NCBI GenBank assembly: GCA_038211505.1
Contig: JBBQVO010000100.1
Location: forward strand, 1-11,916
Direction: 5' to 3'
Length of the DNA: 11,916 nucleotides
Origin: JBBQVO01 sp038211505
GTDB lineage: Bacteria; Chloroflexota; Dehalococcoidia; DSTF01; JACRBR01
Shown here: positions 1-7,500 of the stretch, piece after piece
Position numbering within the stretch: the stretch's first letter is position 1
Layout: each line of letters begins with the position of its first letter
Made by a program: the position numbers and the translations under genes
The notes under the pieces: model-generated
Databases searched by the model: none
What the model was told of the DNA's origin: nothing
Seen by the model: only the letters and a program-made list of their open reading frames with translations

Positions 1-1
1 G

Positions 2-1132
2 AACTTTCCGGTGCAGATGGACGATGGCACCGTACGCGTCTTCACGGGTCATCGCGTGCATCACAACGAGGCGCGTGGCCCCGTGAAGGGCGGCCTGCGC
101 TACAGCCTGAATGTTTCGATCGATGAAGTGCGCGCGCTTTCGATGTGGATGACGTGGAAGTGCGCCGTCGCGAATCTCCCGTACGGCGGCGCCAAGGGCG
201 GCGTGATCGTCGACCCGCGCGCCCTGAGCAAGCGCGAGCTCGAGCGTCTCACGCGCCGCTTCGCCGCCGAGATCGGCATCCTCATCGGCCCCGATGAGGA
301 TGTGCCGGCGCCGGACATGGGCACCGACGCGCAGGTGATGGCGTGGATCATGGACACCTACAGCATGATGCACGGCCACTCAGTGCCAGCGGTCGTCACC
401 GGCAAGCCCGTCGCGATCGGCGGCAGCAGCGGCCGCGTCGAAGCGACCGGCCGAGGGGTGTTGTTTGTCGCGCAGGCGGCGTGCCACCGGCAGGGGAAGT
501 CGCTTGACGGGATGCGTGTGGCTGTCCAGGGCTTCGGCAACGTCGGCAGCGTCGCCGCGAAGCTGCTCGATGAGGCCGGCGCGACGATCGTCGCGATCAG
601 CGACGCCAACGGCGGCATCTACAACGAGCGCGGTCTCGGCAACATCGCGGCGCTGCTCTCCATGCCGCACGAACATGGCTCGATCCCCGACGCCGCAACC
701 GGCGATCGCATCACCAACGAAGATCTGCTCGAGCTGCCCGTCGACCTGCTCGTGCCGGCTGCGCTCGAGGGCCAGATCCACGCTGGCAACGCAGCGAAGA
801 TCAAGGCGCCGATGATCATCGAAGCGGCGAACGGGCCGACGACGGCTGAAGCGGACGCGATTCTCACAGCGAACAACGTGTACGTCGTGCCGGACATTCT
901 CGCCAACGCCGGCGGCGTCGTCGTGTCGTACTTCGAATGGGTGCAGGACTTGCAGTCGTTCTTCTGGGAGGAGGACGAGGTCAACGTCAAGCTCAAGCGG
1001 ATCATGGAGCGGTCGTTCGACGAGGTCGCGGCGATGCGCGAAGCCGAACAGTGCACGATGCGCGAAGCGGCGTATATCGTCGCCGTCAAACGCGTCGTCG
1101 AGGCCCTGGAGATTCGCGGCATCTTCCCGTAG
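2..1132 (+). CDS. Glutamate dehydrogenase (Glu/Leu/Phe/Val family), 5' truncated by the window
   Basis: Catalyses reversible oxidative deamination of glutamate to 2-oxoglutarate and ammonia with NAD(P), in the cytosol. The frame is open to the left edge (N-F-P-V-Q-M-D-D-G), and family members have about 40 more N-terminal residues, so the GTG at 11 is an internal Val and the true start is outside the window. The substrate domain shows the glutamate-site lysines at codons 86-88 (GPVKGG), 158-160 (MTWKC) and 194-196 (PYGGAKGG). The catalytic Asp is at 314-316 (PAPDMGTD). The spacing between these residues matches characterised hexameric GDHs. The Rossmann glycine motif GFGNVG begins at 530. The C-terminus (RGIFP) is normal and complete. 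ribD follows after 25 bp, so read-through is possible. Leucine or phenylalanine dehydrogenase is less likely given the lysine set and the GPDEDVPAPDMGT block. Cofactor preference is not decided. Confidence 0.95.
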   Translation, partial: NFPVQMDDGTVRVFTGHRVHHNEARGPVKGGLRYSLNVSIDEVRALSMWMTWKCAVANLPYGGAKGGVIVDPRALSKRELERLTRRFAAEIGILIGPDEDVPAPDMGTDAQVMAWIMDTYSMMHGHSVPAVVTGKPVAIGGSSGRVEATGRGVLFVAQAACHRQGKSLDGMRVAVQGFGNVGSVAAKLLDEAGATIVAISDANGGIYNERGLGNIAALLSMPHEHGSIPDAATGDRITNEDLLELPVDLLVPAALEGQIHAGNAAKIKAPMIIEAANGPTTAEADAILTANNVYVVPDILANAGGVVVSYFEWVQDLQSFFWEEDEVNVKLKRIMERSFDEVAAMREAEQCTMREAAYIVAVKRVVEALEIRGIFP

Positions 1133-1145
1133 CCTCTTCTCGCGC

Positions 1146-1151
1146 TATCCT
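1146..1151 (+). promoter_or_regulatory. Candidate -10 box for a leaderless ribD transcript
   Basis: TATCCT lies exactly 6 nt before the ribD ATG. A transcript from this box would start at or next to the A of the start codon. No Shine-Dalgarno sequence is present in the 25-bp gap after the dehydrogenase gene, and no good -35 box is visible, so the call rests on the -10 box and its spacing alone. Confidence 0.4.
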
Positions 1152-1157
1152 CACCGC

Positions 1158-2261
1158 ATGACCTCCACCTACATGGAGCGCGCGCTGGCGCTCGCCGATG
1201 CCGTCGCGGGCACGACGAGTCCGAATCCGAACGTCGGCTGCGTGATCGTGGGCGATGGCGCGATCGTCGGTGAAGGCGCGACGCAGCCGGGCGGCACGCC
1301 ACACGCCGAAGCCGTGGCGCTCGCCGCAGCCGGCAATCGCGCGCGCGGCGCTGATGCCTACGTGACGCTCGAGCCGCATGCGTTTCAGGGGCGGACGGCG
1401 CCCTGCACGGACGCGCTGATCGCCGCCGGCGTCGCGCGCGTCTTCGTGGCGATGATCGATCCGGATGCGCGCGTGTCGGGCGCCGGCGTGAAGCAGCTCA
1501 AGGCCGCCGGCATCGCCGTCGCAATCGGCGATGGCGCCGACGAGGCGGGGCGGCAGCTCGAAGCCTACGTGAAGCATCGGCGCACAGGTCTGCCGTTCGT
1601 CGTCGCCAAATTCGCCGCGACGCTCGACGGCAAGATCGCCGCCGCGAGCGGCGATTCGCGTTGGGTCGCGGGCGCCGAAGCTCGGACGTGGGCGCAAGCC
1701 TTCCGCACGCGCATCGACGCGATCATGTGCGGCGTCAACAACGTCCTGCTCGACGATCCGCAGTTGACAGCGCGCCCGGACGGCGTCCTCGCCGAACGTC
1801 AGCCGCTACGCATCGTCGCCGACTCACGTGGCCGGACGCCGCTCGATGCGAAGGTGCTCGGCCCGGGCGGCAAGACACTGATCGCGACGACGGAAGCGTC
1901 GCCCGAAGCGTGGCGCGGCGCGATCAGCGCAACCGGCGCCGAGGCGATCGTGCTTCCCGCCGACCTCAGCGGACGCGTCGATATGAAGTCGTTGCTCACG
2001 ACGCTCGGCGAGCGCGGCGTGCTGATGCTGCTCGTCGAGGGCGGTGGTGTGCTGCATGCGTCGCTGTTCGCGGCGCATCTCGTCGATAAAGTGCACGCGA
2101 TCATCGCGCCGAAGATCATCGGCGGCGACGCCTACCCCGCTGTCGCGGGCGCCGGCGTGGCACGCATGGCGGACGCCGTGACGCTGCACGATGTGGACGT
2201 GCAACGCCTTGGCGACGATGTCGCGATCGTGGGTTATGTCGACGGCGTGAGCACCGGCTAG
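1158..2261 (+). CDS. ribD: RibD: bifunctional pyrimidine deaminase / 5-amino-6-(5-phosphoribosylamino)uracil reductase
   Basis: Carries out the second and third steps of riboflavin synthesis: deamination of the diaminopyrimidinone phosphate, then NADPH-dependent reduction of the ribosyl group. At 367 aa it is full length. The N-terminal cytidine-deaminase-like domain (about 1-145) has SPNPNVGCVIV (21-31), the zinc and proton-shuttle pair H49/E51 (TPHAEAV) and C83 (GRTAPC). The usual TLEPC is TLEPH here (His74), so one expected zinc Cys is replaced by His. The reductase domain (about 146-367) has KFAATLDGKIA (151-161), GVNNVLLDDPQLTARPD (192-208), LLVEGGG near 293-299 and APKIIGG. ATG 1158 places YMERALALA at the usual distance from the N-terminus, and no Shine-Dalgarno is seen. 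No other rib genes or FMN riboswitch are in the window, so ribD is unlinked here on this side. Its stop codon overlaps that of the convergent gene. The family call is firm; deaminase activity is less certain because of His74. Confidence 0.95.
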   Translation: MTSTYMERALALADAVAGTTSPNPNVGCVIVGDGAIVGEGATQPGGTPHAEAVALAAAGNRARGADAYVTLEPHAFQGRTAPCTDALIAAGVARVFVAMIDPDARVSGAGVKQLKAAGIAVAIGDGADEAGRQLEAYVKHRRTGLPFVVAKFAATLDGKIAAASGDSRWVAGAEARTWAQAFRTRIDAIMCGVNNVLLDDPQLTARPDGVLAERQPLRIVADSRGRTPLDAKVLGPGGKTLIATTEASPEAWRGAISATGAEAIVLPADLSGRVDMKSLLTTLGERGVLMLLVEGGGVLHASLFAAHLVDKVHAIIAPKIIGGDAYPAVAGAGVARMADAVTLHDVDVQRLGDDVAIVGYVDGVSTG

Positions 2262-2560
2262 ATCTTGTACTTGTCGATCGCGGCGTAGACGTTGAGGTTG
2301 TGCAGCGGGTACACCTGAACGTCCGGCGGGTTGATCTTGAGCTTCATGAATGCCGGCATCAGCCGATCGTTGACGAACGCGTTCATCTCTTCGGGCGACG
2401 CCCAGACGTCGACGACATGCGCGTTGTCCTTGTCGTCGAAACTGGCGGCGTGCGAGATGACACCGGCGGGCTGCTGGCTCTCCCAATTCACTTCCTTGCG
2501 AAGCGCCTCATATTGACTCTTCGAAACTGTCTTGCCGGTGAAGATCGCGAGCACGGGCAT
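2258..2560 (-). CDS. Conserved hypothetical protein, small dimeric alpha/beta-barrel-like
   Basis: A 100-aa soluble protein with no signal peptide or membrane segment. The N-terminus MPVLAIFTGK reads as a beta strand, followed by a helix (SKSQYEALRKEV), a strand (GVISHAASF), a strand (HVVDVWASPEEM) and a helix (MNAFVNDRLMPAFMKL). The C-terminal strand is PDVQVYPLHNL. This pattern resembles the ferredoxin-like ABM/DUF-type dimeric barrels, but I cannot name a specific family or reaction. The start is supported by AAAGGA 8 nt upstream. It lies 127 bp downstream of the thioesterase gene on the same strand, and a candidate -10 box in that gap suggests it can be transcribed on its own. Its stop shares the tetranucleotide CTAG with the ribD stop, leaving no room for a terminator between the two genes. 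The gene is confident; the function is unknown. Confidence 0.85.
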   Translation of the reverse strand: MPVLAIFTGKTVSKSQYEALRKEVNWESQQPAGVISHAASFDDKDNAHVVDVWASPEEMNAFVNDRLMPAFMKLKINPPDVQVYPLHNLNVYAAIDKYKI

Positions 2561-2568
2561 GGTCGAAT

Positions 2569-2574
2569 TCCTTT
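2569..2574 (-). promoter_or_regulatory. Ribosome binding site of the 100-aa gene
   Basis: Read on the minus strand this is AAAGGA, 8 nt before the ATG at 2560. It fixes the start of the small barrel-like protein. Confidence 0.7.
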
Positions 2575-2641
2575 CTTCGATGCTTGGCTGGTTGACGTGC
2601 GTTGTTCACATTTCCGCGCGCAACGGATCACGCGAGGCGCA

Positions 2642-2670
2642 AGTATATCTCGGCTGAACGCTCGCGAGCG
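2642..2670 (-). promoter_or_regulatory. Candidate promoter with 12-bp palindrome upstream of the 100-aa gene
   Basis: On the minus strand TATACT (2642-2647) is a good -10 box about 80 nt before the start codon of the 100-aa gene. The perfect 12-bp palindrome CGCTCGCGAGCG (2659-2670) lies 11 bp upstream of it, across the spacer and the edge of the -35 region, where an operator would act. No convincing -35 hexamer is visible at 16-18 bp. The palindrome could be chance in such GC-rich DNA, so only the -10 box is a fair call. Confidence 0.35.
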
Positions 2671-2687
2671 AAGCAGACGGGCCATCG

Positions 2688-3584
2688 TTAGCGCGCGCCG
2701 TCAGCACGCGGCACACGAATCAACCCCTCTTGCGCCACCGAGAGCACGCGCGTGCCGTCCTCGCGGTGCATCTGCCCGAGAATCAGCGCGCGCGCCGATT
2801 GGGCGATCGGGCTCTCGCTCGTGTAGAGCAGCCAGCCGTCGAAGCGCGGCGGATGGTGGAACCACACGGCGTGATCGAGGCTCGCCGCCGTCGGTTGGCC
2901 GCGCGAAATGCCGTGCGGGATGCGCGCCGTCGCGATCAGCCCCATGTCCGTCGCAAACGTGAGCACCGCGGCGTGCACGACGGGATCGTCCGGCAGCGCG
3001 CCCTTGGCGCGGATCCAGACGCGGCGCGTCGGCGCTTCGCCGGGGATGTTCGGCTGATTCGGCGGATCGCAGGCGCGCACTTCGATCGGGCTATCGTCGC
3101 GCCAGCGCTGCATCATCTTGCGATCCTCAGCGCGGACGGCCGCAGGTGCCCTGGGTGGTAGTCCCATCATGTCCCACTCCGGCAGTCCTTCGGGGCCGGG
3201 CGCGTCGGGCATCGTGCCCTGGTGCGAGATGCCGTCCTCCGGTTTGGCGAAGCTGCAGGAGAGATTGAAGATGGCCTCGCCCGACTGATAGGCGACGACA
3301 TCGCGCGTCGTGAACGTGCGGCCATCGCGGATGCGATAGACGACATAACGAATCGGCACATCGTGCTTGCCCGGGCGCAGGAAGTAGGCGTGGAGCGAAT
3401 GCATCGGCCCGGAATCGGCCTCGAGCGTGCGATACGCCGCGACGACTGACTGCGCGGCTACGAGGCCGCCGAACAGCCGTCGCTCGCCCGGCCCCGGCTC
3501 GCCGAGAAAGAGATCACGATCCAGCTGCTGGAGTTGCAATTGCGCGATCAGGCGGTCGATCTTCGGTTGTGTCGACTTGGGCAT
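2688..3584 (-). CDS. tesB: Acyl-CoA thioesterase II (TesB family)
   Basis: Hydrolyses acyl-CoA to free fatty acid and CoA in the cytosol. The 298 aa match the usual 285-300 of TesB proteins, which are tandem double-hotdog folds. The first hotdog (about 10-115) includes LFLGEPGPGERRLFGG, the central MHSLHAYFLRPG (61-72) and GRTFTTRDVVAYQSG (88-102). The second (about 165-298) carries the catalytic network: Asp237 in LDHAVWFH, a Ser/Thr-position residue around Ser258 in LYTSESP, and Gln285 in SVAQEGLIR. The final motif is diagnostic. No signal peptide is seen. The start at 3584 has no Shine-Dalgarno, but TAGAAT sits 8 nt upstream, consistent with a nearly leaderless mRNA. The preferred chain length cannot be told from sequence. 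The 100-aa gene follows on the same strand. Confidence 0.95.
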   Translation of the reverse strand: MPKSTQPKIDRLIAQLQLQQLDRDLFLGEPGPGERRLFGGLVAAQSVVAAYRTLEADSGPMHSLHAYFLRPGKHDVPIRYVVYRIRDGRTFTTRDVVAYQSGEAIFNLSCSFAKPEDGISHQGTMPDAPGPEGLPEWDMMGLPPRAPAAVRAEDRKMMQRWRDDSPIEVRACDPPNQPNIPGEAPTRRVWIRAKGALPDDPVVHAAVLTFATDMGLIATARIPHGISRGQPTAASLDHAVWFHHPPRFDGWLLYTSESPIAQSARALILGQMHREDGTRVLSVAQEGLIRVPRADGAR

Positions 3585-3592
3585 ATAGGCAG

Positions 3593-3598
3593 ATTCTA
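3593..3598 (-). promoter_or_regulatory. Candidate -10 box of tesB
   Basis: On the minus strand TAGAAT lies 8 nt before the tesB ATG, with no Shine-Dalgarno between. This fits a leader of zero to two bases. No clear -35 box was found. Confidence 0.35.
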
Positions 3599-3651
3599 GA
3601 TGCTGCAGGATTCAGGAGCCATTCAACGTCGACCGAAGCCGTATCACGCGC

Positions 3652-3680
3652 AAAAGAGAGCGGGCAGTTGGGCCCGCTCT
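3652..3680 (-). terminator. Rho-independent terminator of the small membrane protein gene
   Basis: Read on the minus strand, the 9-bp perfect stem AGAGCGGGC/GCCCGCTCT (arms 3672-3680 and 3657-3665) has a 6-nt loop and is followed directly by CTTTT (3652-3656). It begins 22 bp after the stop codon of the 69-aa gene and before the tesB promoter region, so it should separate the two units. Confidence 0.85.
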
Positions 3681-3702
3681 TGGATTCCGTTGCGTAGCGT
3701 CG

Positions 3703-3912
3703 TTAGTCGTCGGAAGGTGGCTCGATCGGCGTCGTGATCAGTGCGCGCCCGATCCAGAACGAGATGTAGAGCGCGCCGAGGAAGCCCGCCATGACCGGAA
3801 GCGCCAGCGCCATGTACGACTTCTTGAGCACGCCGATGAGAAACACCAGCCCGGTGAACGCGCTGACAGCGCAAATGACCATGCCGGCGGTGTGCGAGCG
3901 CTCTGCTCCCAT
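3703..3912 (-). CDS. Small two-helix membrane protein, hypothetical
   Basis: A 69-aa protein with two hydrophobic stretches: about 11-29 (MVICAVSAFTGLVFLIGVL), then the short basic turn KKSY, then about 34-58 (ALALPVMAGFLGALYISFWIG). The tail is charged and acidic (TTPIEPPSDD). The short KK turn suggests a helical hairpin with both ends on the same side of the membrane. It has no recognisable enzyme motif, and I do not know its function. That it is a real gene is well supported: GAAGGAG lies 7 nt before the ATG, a sigma-70-like promoter lies upstream and a clean intrinsic terminator lies downstream. It therefore appears to be a stand-alone transcription unit between tesB and the F420-type oxidoreductase gene. 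Confidence 0.85.
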   Translation of the reverse strand: MGAERSHTAGMVICAVSAFTGLVFLIGVLKKSYMALALPVMAGFLGALYISFWIGRALITTPIEPPSDD

Positions 3913-3919
3913 AGCGATG

Positions 3920-3926
3920 CTCCTTC
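3920..3926 (-). promoter_or_regulatory. Ribosome binding site of the 69-aa membrane protein
   Basis: Minus-strand GAAGGAG, 7 nt before the ATG at 3912. It is strong and ideally placed, and it decides the start. Confidence 0.85.
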
Positions 3927-3947
3927 GTCAGGCGTGGGTACGCGAGT

Positions 3948-3976
3948 GTTATAGCAACGGGCATCGAGGCGGGCAA
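3948..3976 (-). promoter_or_regulatory. Sigma-70-like promoter of the 69-aa membrane protein
   Basis: On the minus strand TTGCCC (3971-3976) and TATAAC (3948-3953) are separated by exactly 17 bp. The predicted start near 3941 gives a leader of roughly 30 nt that contains the GAAGGAG ribosome binding site. This is the most complete promoter seen in the window. Confidence 0.65.
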
Positions 3977-4031
3977 GCACGACGCTCAGCGCTCACCGTG
4001 AGCCCCTCTGTCCACGCGATCGTCGGCAGCA

Positions 4032-4469
4032 TTACAGAATCTTGAACACCGGATGCTCGCCGGCGATTCGGCGTACATCGTCGTCGGACGAATCCGCGGT
4101 GACGCCGTCGAAAAATTTGCCCGTCTCCATCTTCCACAGCTTGAGATACGCGCGGAGCACGTCGTTCTTCGCCGTGTCAGGCAACTCCTCGACGCGGATC
4201 TCTTGCTTCTTGCGGCCGAGGCGCAGCTCGCCGCCGCCGGCGGCGCGCATGTTGCGCGCCCACTGCGTCTCGCCGCGTGGCGCGACGAGGTACTGGGCGC
4301 CGTCGTGATGCAGCAGGTTGACCGGCGTCGTGCGCCATTCGCCGCTCTTGCGGCCGCGCACGGCCAGAACGCGCGACCCGCGCATGCTGAGGCCCAGATT
4401 CGTCAGCAGCGCCACGAGGGGATTGAAGATCGCCTTCGTCACGAAATCTGGTTTGTCGTACTTCGGCAT
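4032..4469 (-). CDS. Nitroreductase/DDN-family deazaflavin (F420)-dependent oxidoreductase
   Basis: A 145-aa split-beta-barrel flavin/deazaflavin reductase of the Ddn (F420H2-dependent quinone or nitro reductase) type. The fingerprint is VLAVRGRKSGEWRTTPV (34-50), the cofactor-phosphate loop of the family. It is followed by a strand pair around DGAQYLVAPRGETQWARNMRAAGGG (56-80), where the family has the W-x-x-N pattern (W70, N73), and by a C-terminal helical part with WKMETGKFF. The start chosen is ATG at 4469 because AGGAGG lies 5 nt upstream. An in-frame ATG at 4487 would place that site inside the gene, and a still longer frame to 4616 runs into the divergent addB-like gene. F420 use is known for the family and inferred here; heme- or FMN-binding relatives exist. 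The physiological substrate is unknown. It is transcribed away from the repair operon across a 65-bp gap. Confidence 0.88.
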   Translation of the reverse strand: MPKYDKPDFVTKAIFNPLVALLTNLGLSMRGSRVLAVRGRKSGEWRTTPVNLLHHDGAQYLVAPRGETQWARNMRAAGGGELRLGRKKQEIRVEELPDTAKNDVLRAYLKLWKMETGKFFDGVTADSSDDDVRRIAGEHPVFKIL

Positions 4470-4474
4470 CGGTT

Positions 4475-4480
4475 CCTCCT
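4475..4480 (-). promoter_or_regulatory. Ribosome binding site deciding the start of the F420-type oxidoreductase
   Basis: A perfect minus-strand AGGAGG lies 5 nt before the ATG at 4469. It argues against the upstream in-frame ATG at 4487. Confidence 0.85.
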
Positions 4481-4492
4481 GCGACATGGCCC

Positions 4493-4509
4493 GCGACAGA
4501 GATTGTCGC
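4493..4509. promoter_or_regulatory. Inverted repeat in the divergent control region (possible operator)
   Basis: GCGACA-gagat-TGTCGC is a perfect 6-bp dyad with a 5-nt spacer. It lies between the ribosome binding site of the F420-type oxidoreductase gene and the -10 box of the addB-like gene, about where the latter's -35 would be. A dimeric regulator bound here could affect both genes. It matches no operator I can name, and a hairpin in the oxidoreductase leader is an alternative reading. Confidence 0.35.
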
Positions 4510-4519
4510 ACAGCGCGGC

Positions 4520-4525
4520 TATACT
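4520..4525 (+). promoter_or_regulatory. Candidate -10 box of the addBA-like operon
   Basis: TATACT (5 of 6 consensus bases) lies 9 nt before the ATG at 4535, with no Shine-Dalgarno between. The leader would be only about 2-3 nt. The -35 region has no good hexamer but holds the GCGACA/TGTCGC dyad. Confidence 0.5.
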
Positions 4526-4534
4526 GCGCCTGCC

Positions 4535-7500
4535 ATGGCCCCTGCTGAAATCGTAACCGGCCCCTTGCCCGAGCTCGAAGACGCCTTCGTCGAAGCTGTC
4601 GAACGCCTGCGCGCACCCGATCCGCTGGCGCCGGTGACCGTGCTCGTCGGCCACGTCCTCCTCAAGCGCTACCTGCCGCGGATGCTCGCGCGGCGCGGCC
4701 ACGCCCACATCAACATGCGCTTCGTCACGATGAACGAGTTGGCAGCGACGCTCGCGCCCGACGATGTTGAACTCGAGAAGCCGCACCTATCACCCGATGC
4801 CGAGCGCCTGATCGTGCGCGAGATCGCGGCGGGCGCGACGGGCTACTTCGGCGCCATCGCGCGCGGCGAAGGCTTCGTCGACGCGCTGATGCGGCTGTTT
4901 CGCGAGCTTGATCTCGGCGGCTTCGACGATGGCGCGCTCGAACAGGTATGCATCGCCGCCGGGTTCGCCGACCACGCGAAGATGGACGGACTGATCACGC
5001 TCTACGCCGCCTACGTCAAGCGCCGCGCCGCATTCGCGACTACGGCTGATGCGTATCGGCGAGCCGACACGTCGTCGTTCGCGGGCCGGTTGCTCGTCTA
5101 CGGCGTCTGGTCACTGACGGAAGTCCAGGCGACGCTGCTTGATGCGCTGGCGCAATCGCATGACGCGACGATCTTCATACCGCGCACCGGCGGCGATGCC
5201 GACGATGCGCATCTCGCGCTTCGTGCGCGTCTCGTGCAACACGGAGCGACGGCACGCGCGCTGACACATCGCGATGATACGCCGCTCGCGCAGATCGCCG
5301 GGGCGTTGTTCACGACGCCGGGTGCTCCGAAGATCGGGGCGACGAACGTCGCGCTCGTCAGCGCGCCCGATACAGTGCGCGAGATCTGGGAAGCTGCGCG
5401 CGCGTGTCTCGACTGGGCGCGGCAGGGCATCGCGTTTCACGAGATGGCCGTCGTCTACCGCAACCGCGACCCGTACCGCGCGCTGGTGGACGAGATTTTC
5501 AGCGAAGCCGGCATCGAGACGTATCTGCACGACGGGCGACTGCTGTCGGCGCATCCGCTGGGCAGGCGGCTCTTGTCGCTGCTCGATCTCGCGGCCGATC
5601 CGCGGTTCACGCGCCACGATGTGATGGAGTTCTTGACGGAGACGCGCATCCCGTACGAGACGTCGCAGCGCTACGGGCGCATCCGACCGTCGGCGTGGGA
5701 GACGTTCACGCGCGAGGCGGGGATCGTCGCCGGCATCGAGCAGTGGCGGACGCGGCTCACGCGGCTCGCGGCTGAGAAGCGCGAGCGCGCGAAGGACGAG
5801 AAGTTCTCCTGGATGGCTGGCGCCGCCGATCGCGTCGACGAGCTTAACGCCTTCATCGCCGATTTCCATCGCGATCTGACGTCGCAGCGCGCGGGAGACG
5901 CCAGGTGGGACGAACACCTGGCGTATCTGCGAGGCATCGCCACGACGTACGACGACGGACTGACGCCGCTGCTCGACGCGCTCGACGATTTGAAGACGCT
6001 GGCCGCCGTCGCCGAGCGGGTGCCGTTCGACGTCTTCTGCCGCGCCGTTCGCGATTATCTCGAACGCCGCGATGCATCCGACGTGCTTGGCGAGCCGATT
6101 CGTGAGTTCGGCAAGCGGGGCGTTGCGGTCATGGATGCGTCGTCGCTGCGACACCTGCGCTTTCGTGCCGTGCATCTCGTCGGCGTGGCGGAGCGCGCGT
6201 GGCCGCCGCCGCCGCGCCCCGATCCGCTGCTGCTCGAACATGAGCGACGCAGGCTGAACGACGCGAGCGCCGGCTGCGCGTTGCCGCTGCGCACCGAGCC
6301 CGACGCGGAGGCGTTGACGTTCGTGCTCGCGATCGAAGCGGCGACCGAACATCTCGCGCTGTCGTACGCGCGCGCCGAAGCGGGCGGCAGCGGCAAGCAC
6401 CTGCCGTCGTATTTCTTCCGCGCGGTCGCGGAGGCGCTCGAGGGTCGCTCGCTCGATCTCGCCGAGCTCGACGCCAGCGGCTGCGTGCGCCGCATTGAGG
6501 CGGGGCGGCTGGCGTGCGACGATCCCGGCGCGTCGCTCTCGCTCGCGGAGTACGATCGCGGGCTGATCCGATCGCACGTCGCCGATGCAGCGCCGGCCGT
6601 TGTGGCGGCGATCAGCGTAGACACGCCGTCGTTCGGCCGCGCGATCGTCGCGCGGCAGGCGCGCTGGAGCCGCGCGCTGACGGCGTTCGACGGTGTGATG
6701 AGCAGCGAGTTGGCGATCGAGCGGCTGGCGGCGCAACAGTTCGCGCGCGGCCGCGCCGTCTCGCCGAGCCGCCTCGAAACGTACGCCGAGTGTCCGTATC
6801 GCTACTTCCTGCGCTACGCCCTCGGCGTCGAGCCGATCGACGAGCCGGAGGCGCTGGAGCGGATCGACGCGCTCGAACGCGGCAGCCTGATCCACGCGAT
6901 CCTTGAACGTTTCCTGCGCGAGTGCGAACGCGATGATCCGCCGAGCGCCAACGCCCGTCCGCGCCATCTGCTGCGGCTGCTCGCCGTCGCGCACGAAGAG
7001 GGCCGCGATCGCGAGGAGCGCGGTGTGACCGGGCGGCCGCTGCTCTGGGCGATGGATCAGCAGCAGATCCACGGTGATCTCATCCGCTGGTACGACGCCG
7101 AAGTGACGGAGAGCGCGCGCACCGACGTTCGCCCGGGTGACTTCGAGGTGGCGTTCGGCGCGCCCGCGTACGGCAACAACGAAACAACCGCGCTCACCGT
7201 GGCGGATCCATTGCCGATCGCGGCCGGAGACGAGAGGTTGCTGGTGCAGGGCCGCATCGATCGCGTCGACTGGGATCACGCGAAGACGCGCTTCCGCGTC
7301 ATCGACTACAAAACCGGCAAGTCGAGCATGAAGACGGCCTTCGATCACGGCCGCGCGCTGCAGCTGCCGATCTACCTGCTCGTAGCCGCGCGCGCGCTGG
7401 GCATCGATGCTACGCAAGGCGAGGCGCAGTACTTCTACGCGAGCAGCCGTGGCGGCTTCAAACGCGCGACGCTCGGGGGTGAGACTCTCGACGATCGGCG

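Noticed and set aside
11..13. GTG as the start of the glutamate dehydrogenase
   Set aside because: The frame is open to the window edge and the residues before it (N-F-P) fit the family's P-V-x-M-D-D-G block. The gene starts outside the window.
3991..4003. GCTCAC-C-GTGAGC near-palindrome downstream of the F420-type oxidoreductase gene, as terminator or operator
   Set aside because: The single-base centre cannot form a proper hairpin loop without losing base pairs, no T-tract follows on the minus strand, and nothing ties it to a regulator.
4470..4616. Longer start for the F420-type oxidoreductase (ATG at 4487 or 4616)
   Set aside because: The perfect AGGAGG at 4475-4480 would fall inside the gene, and the longest version overlaps the addB-like gene with an Arg-rich extension foreign to the family.
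5111..7417. A 768-codon open frame on the minus strand opposite the addB-like gene
   Set aside because: It is rich in Arg, Ala, Gln and Asp with no recognisable motif, and it lies entirely antisense to a gene with clear nuclease motifs. Long antisense frames are expected in GC-rich DNA.
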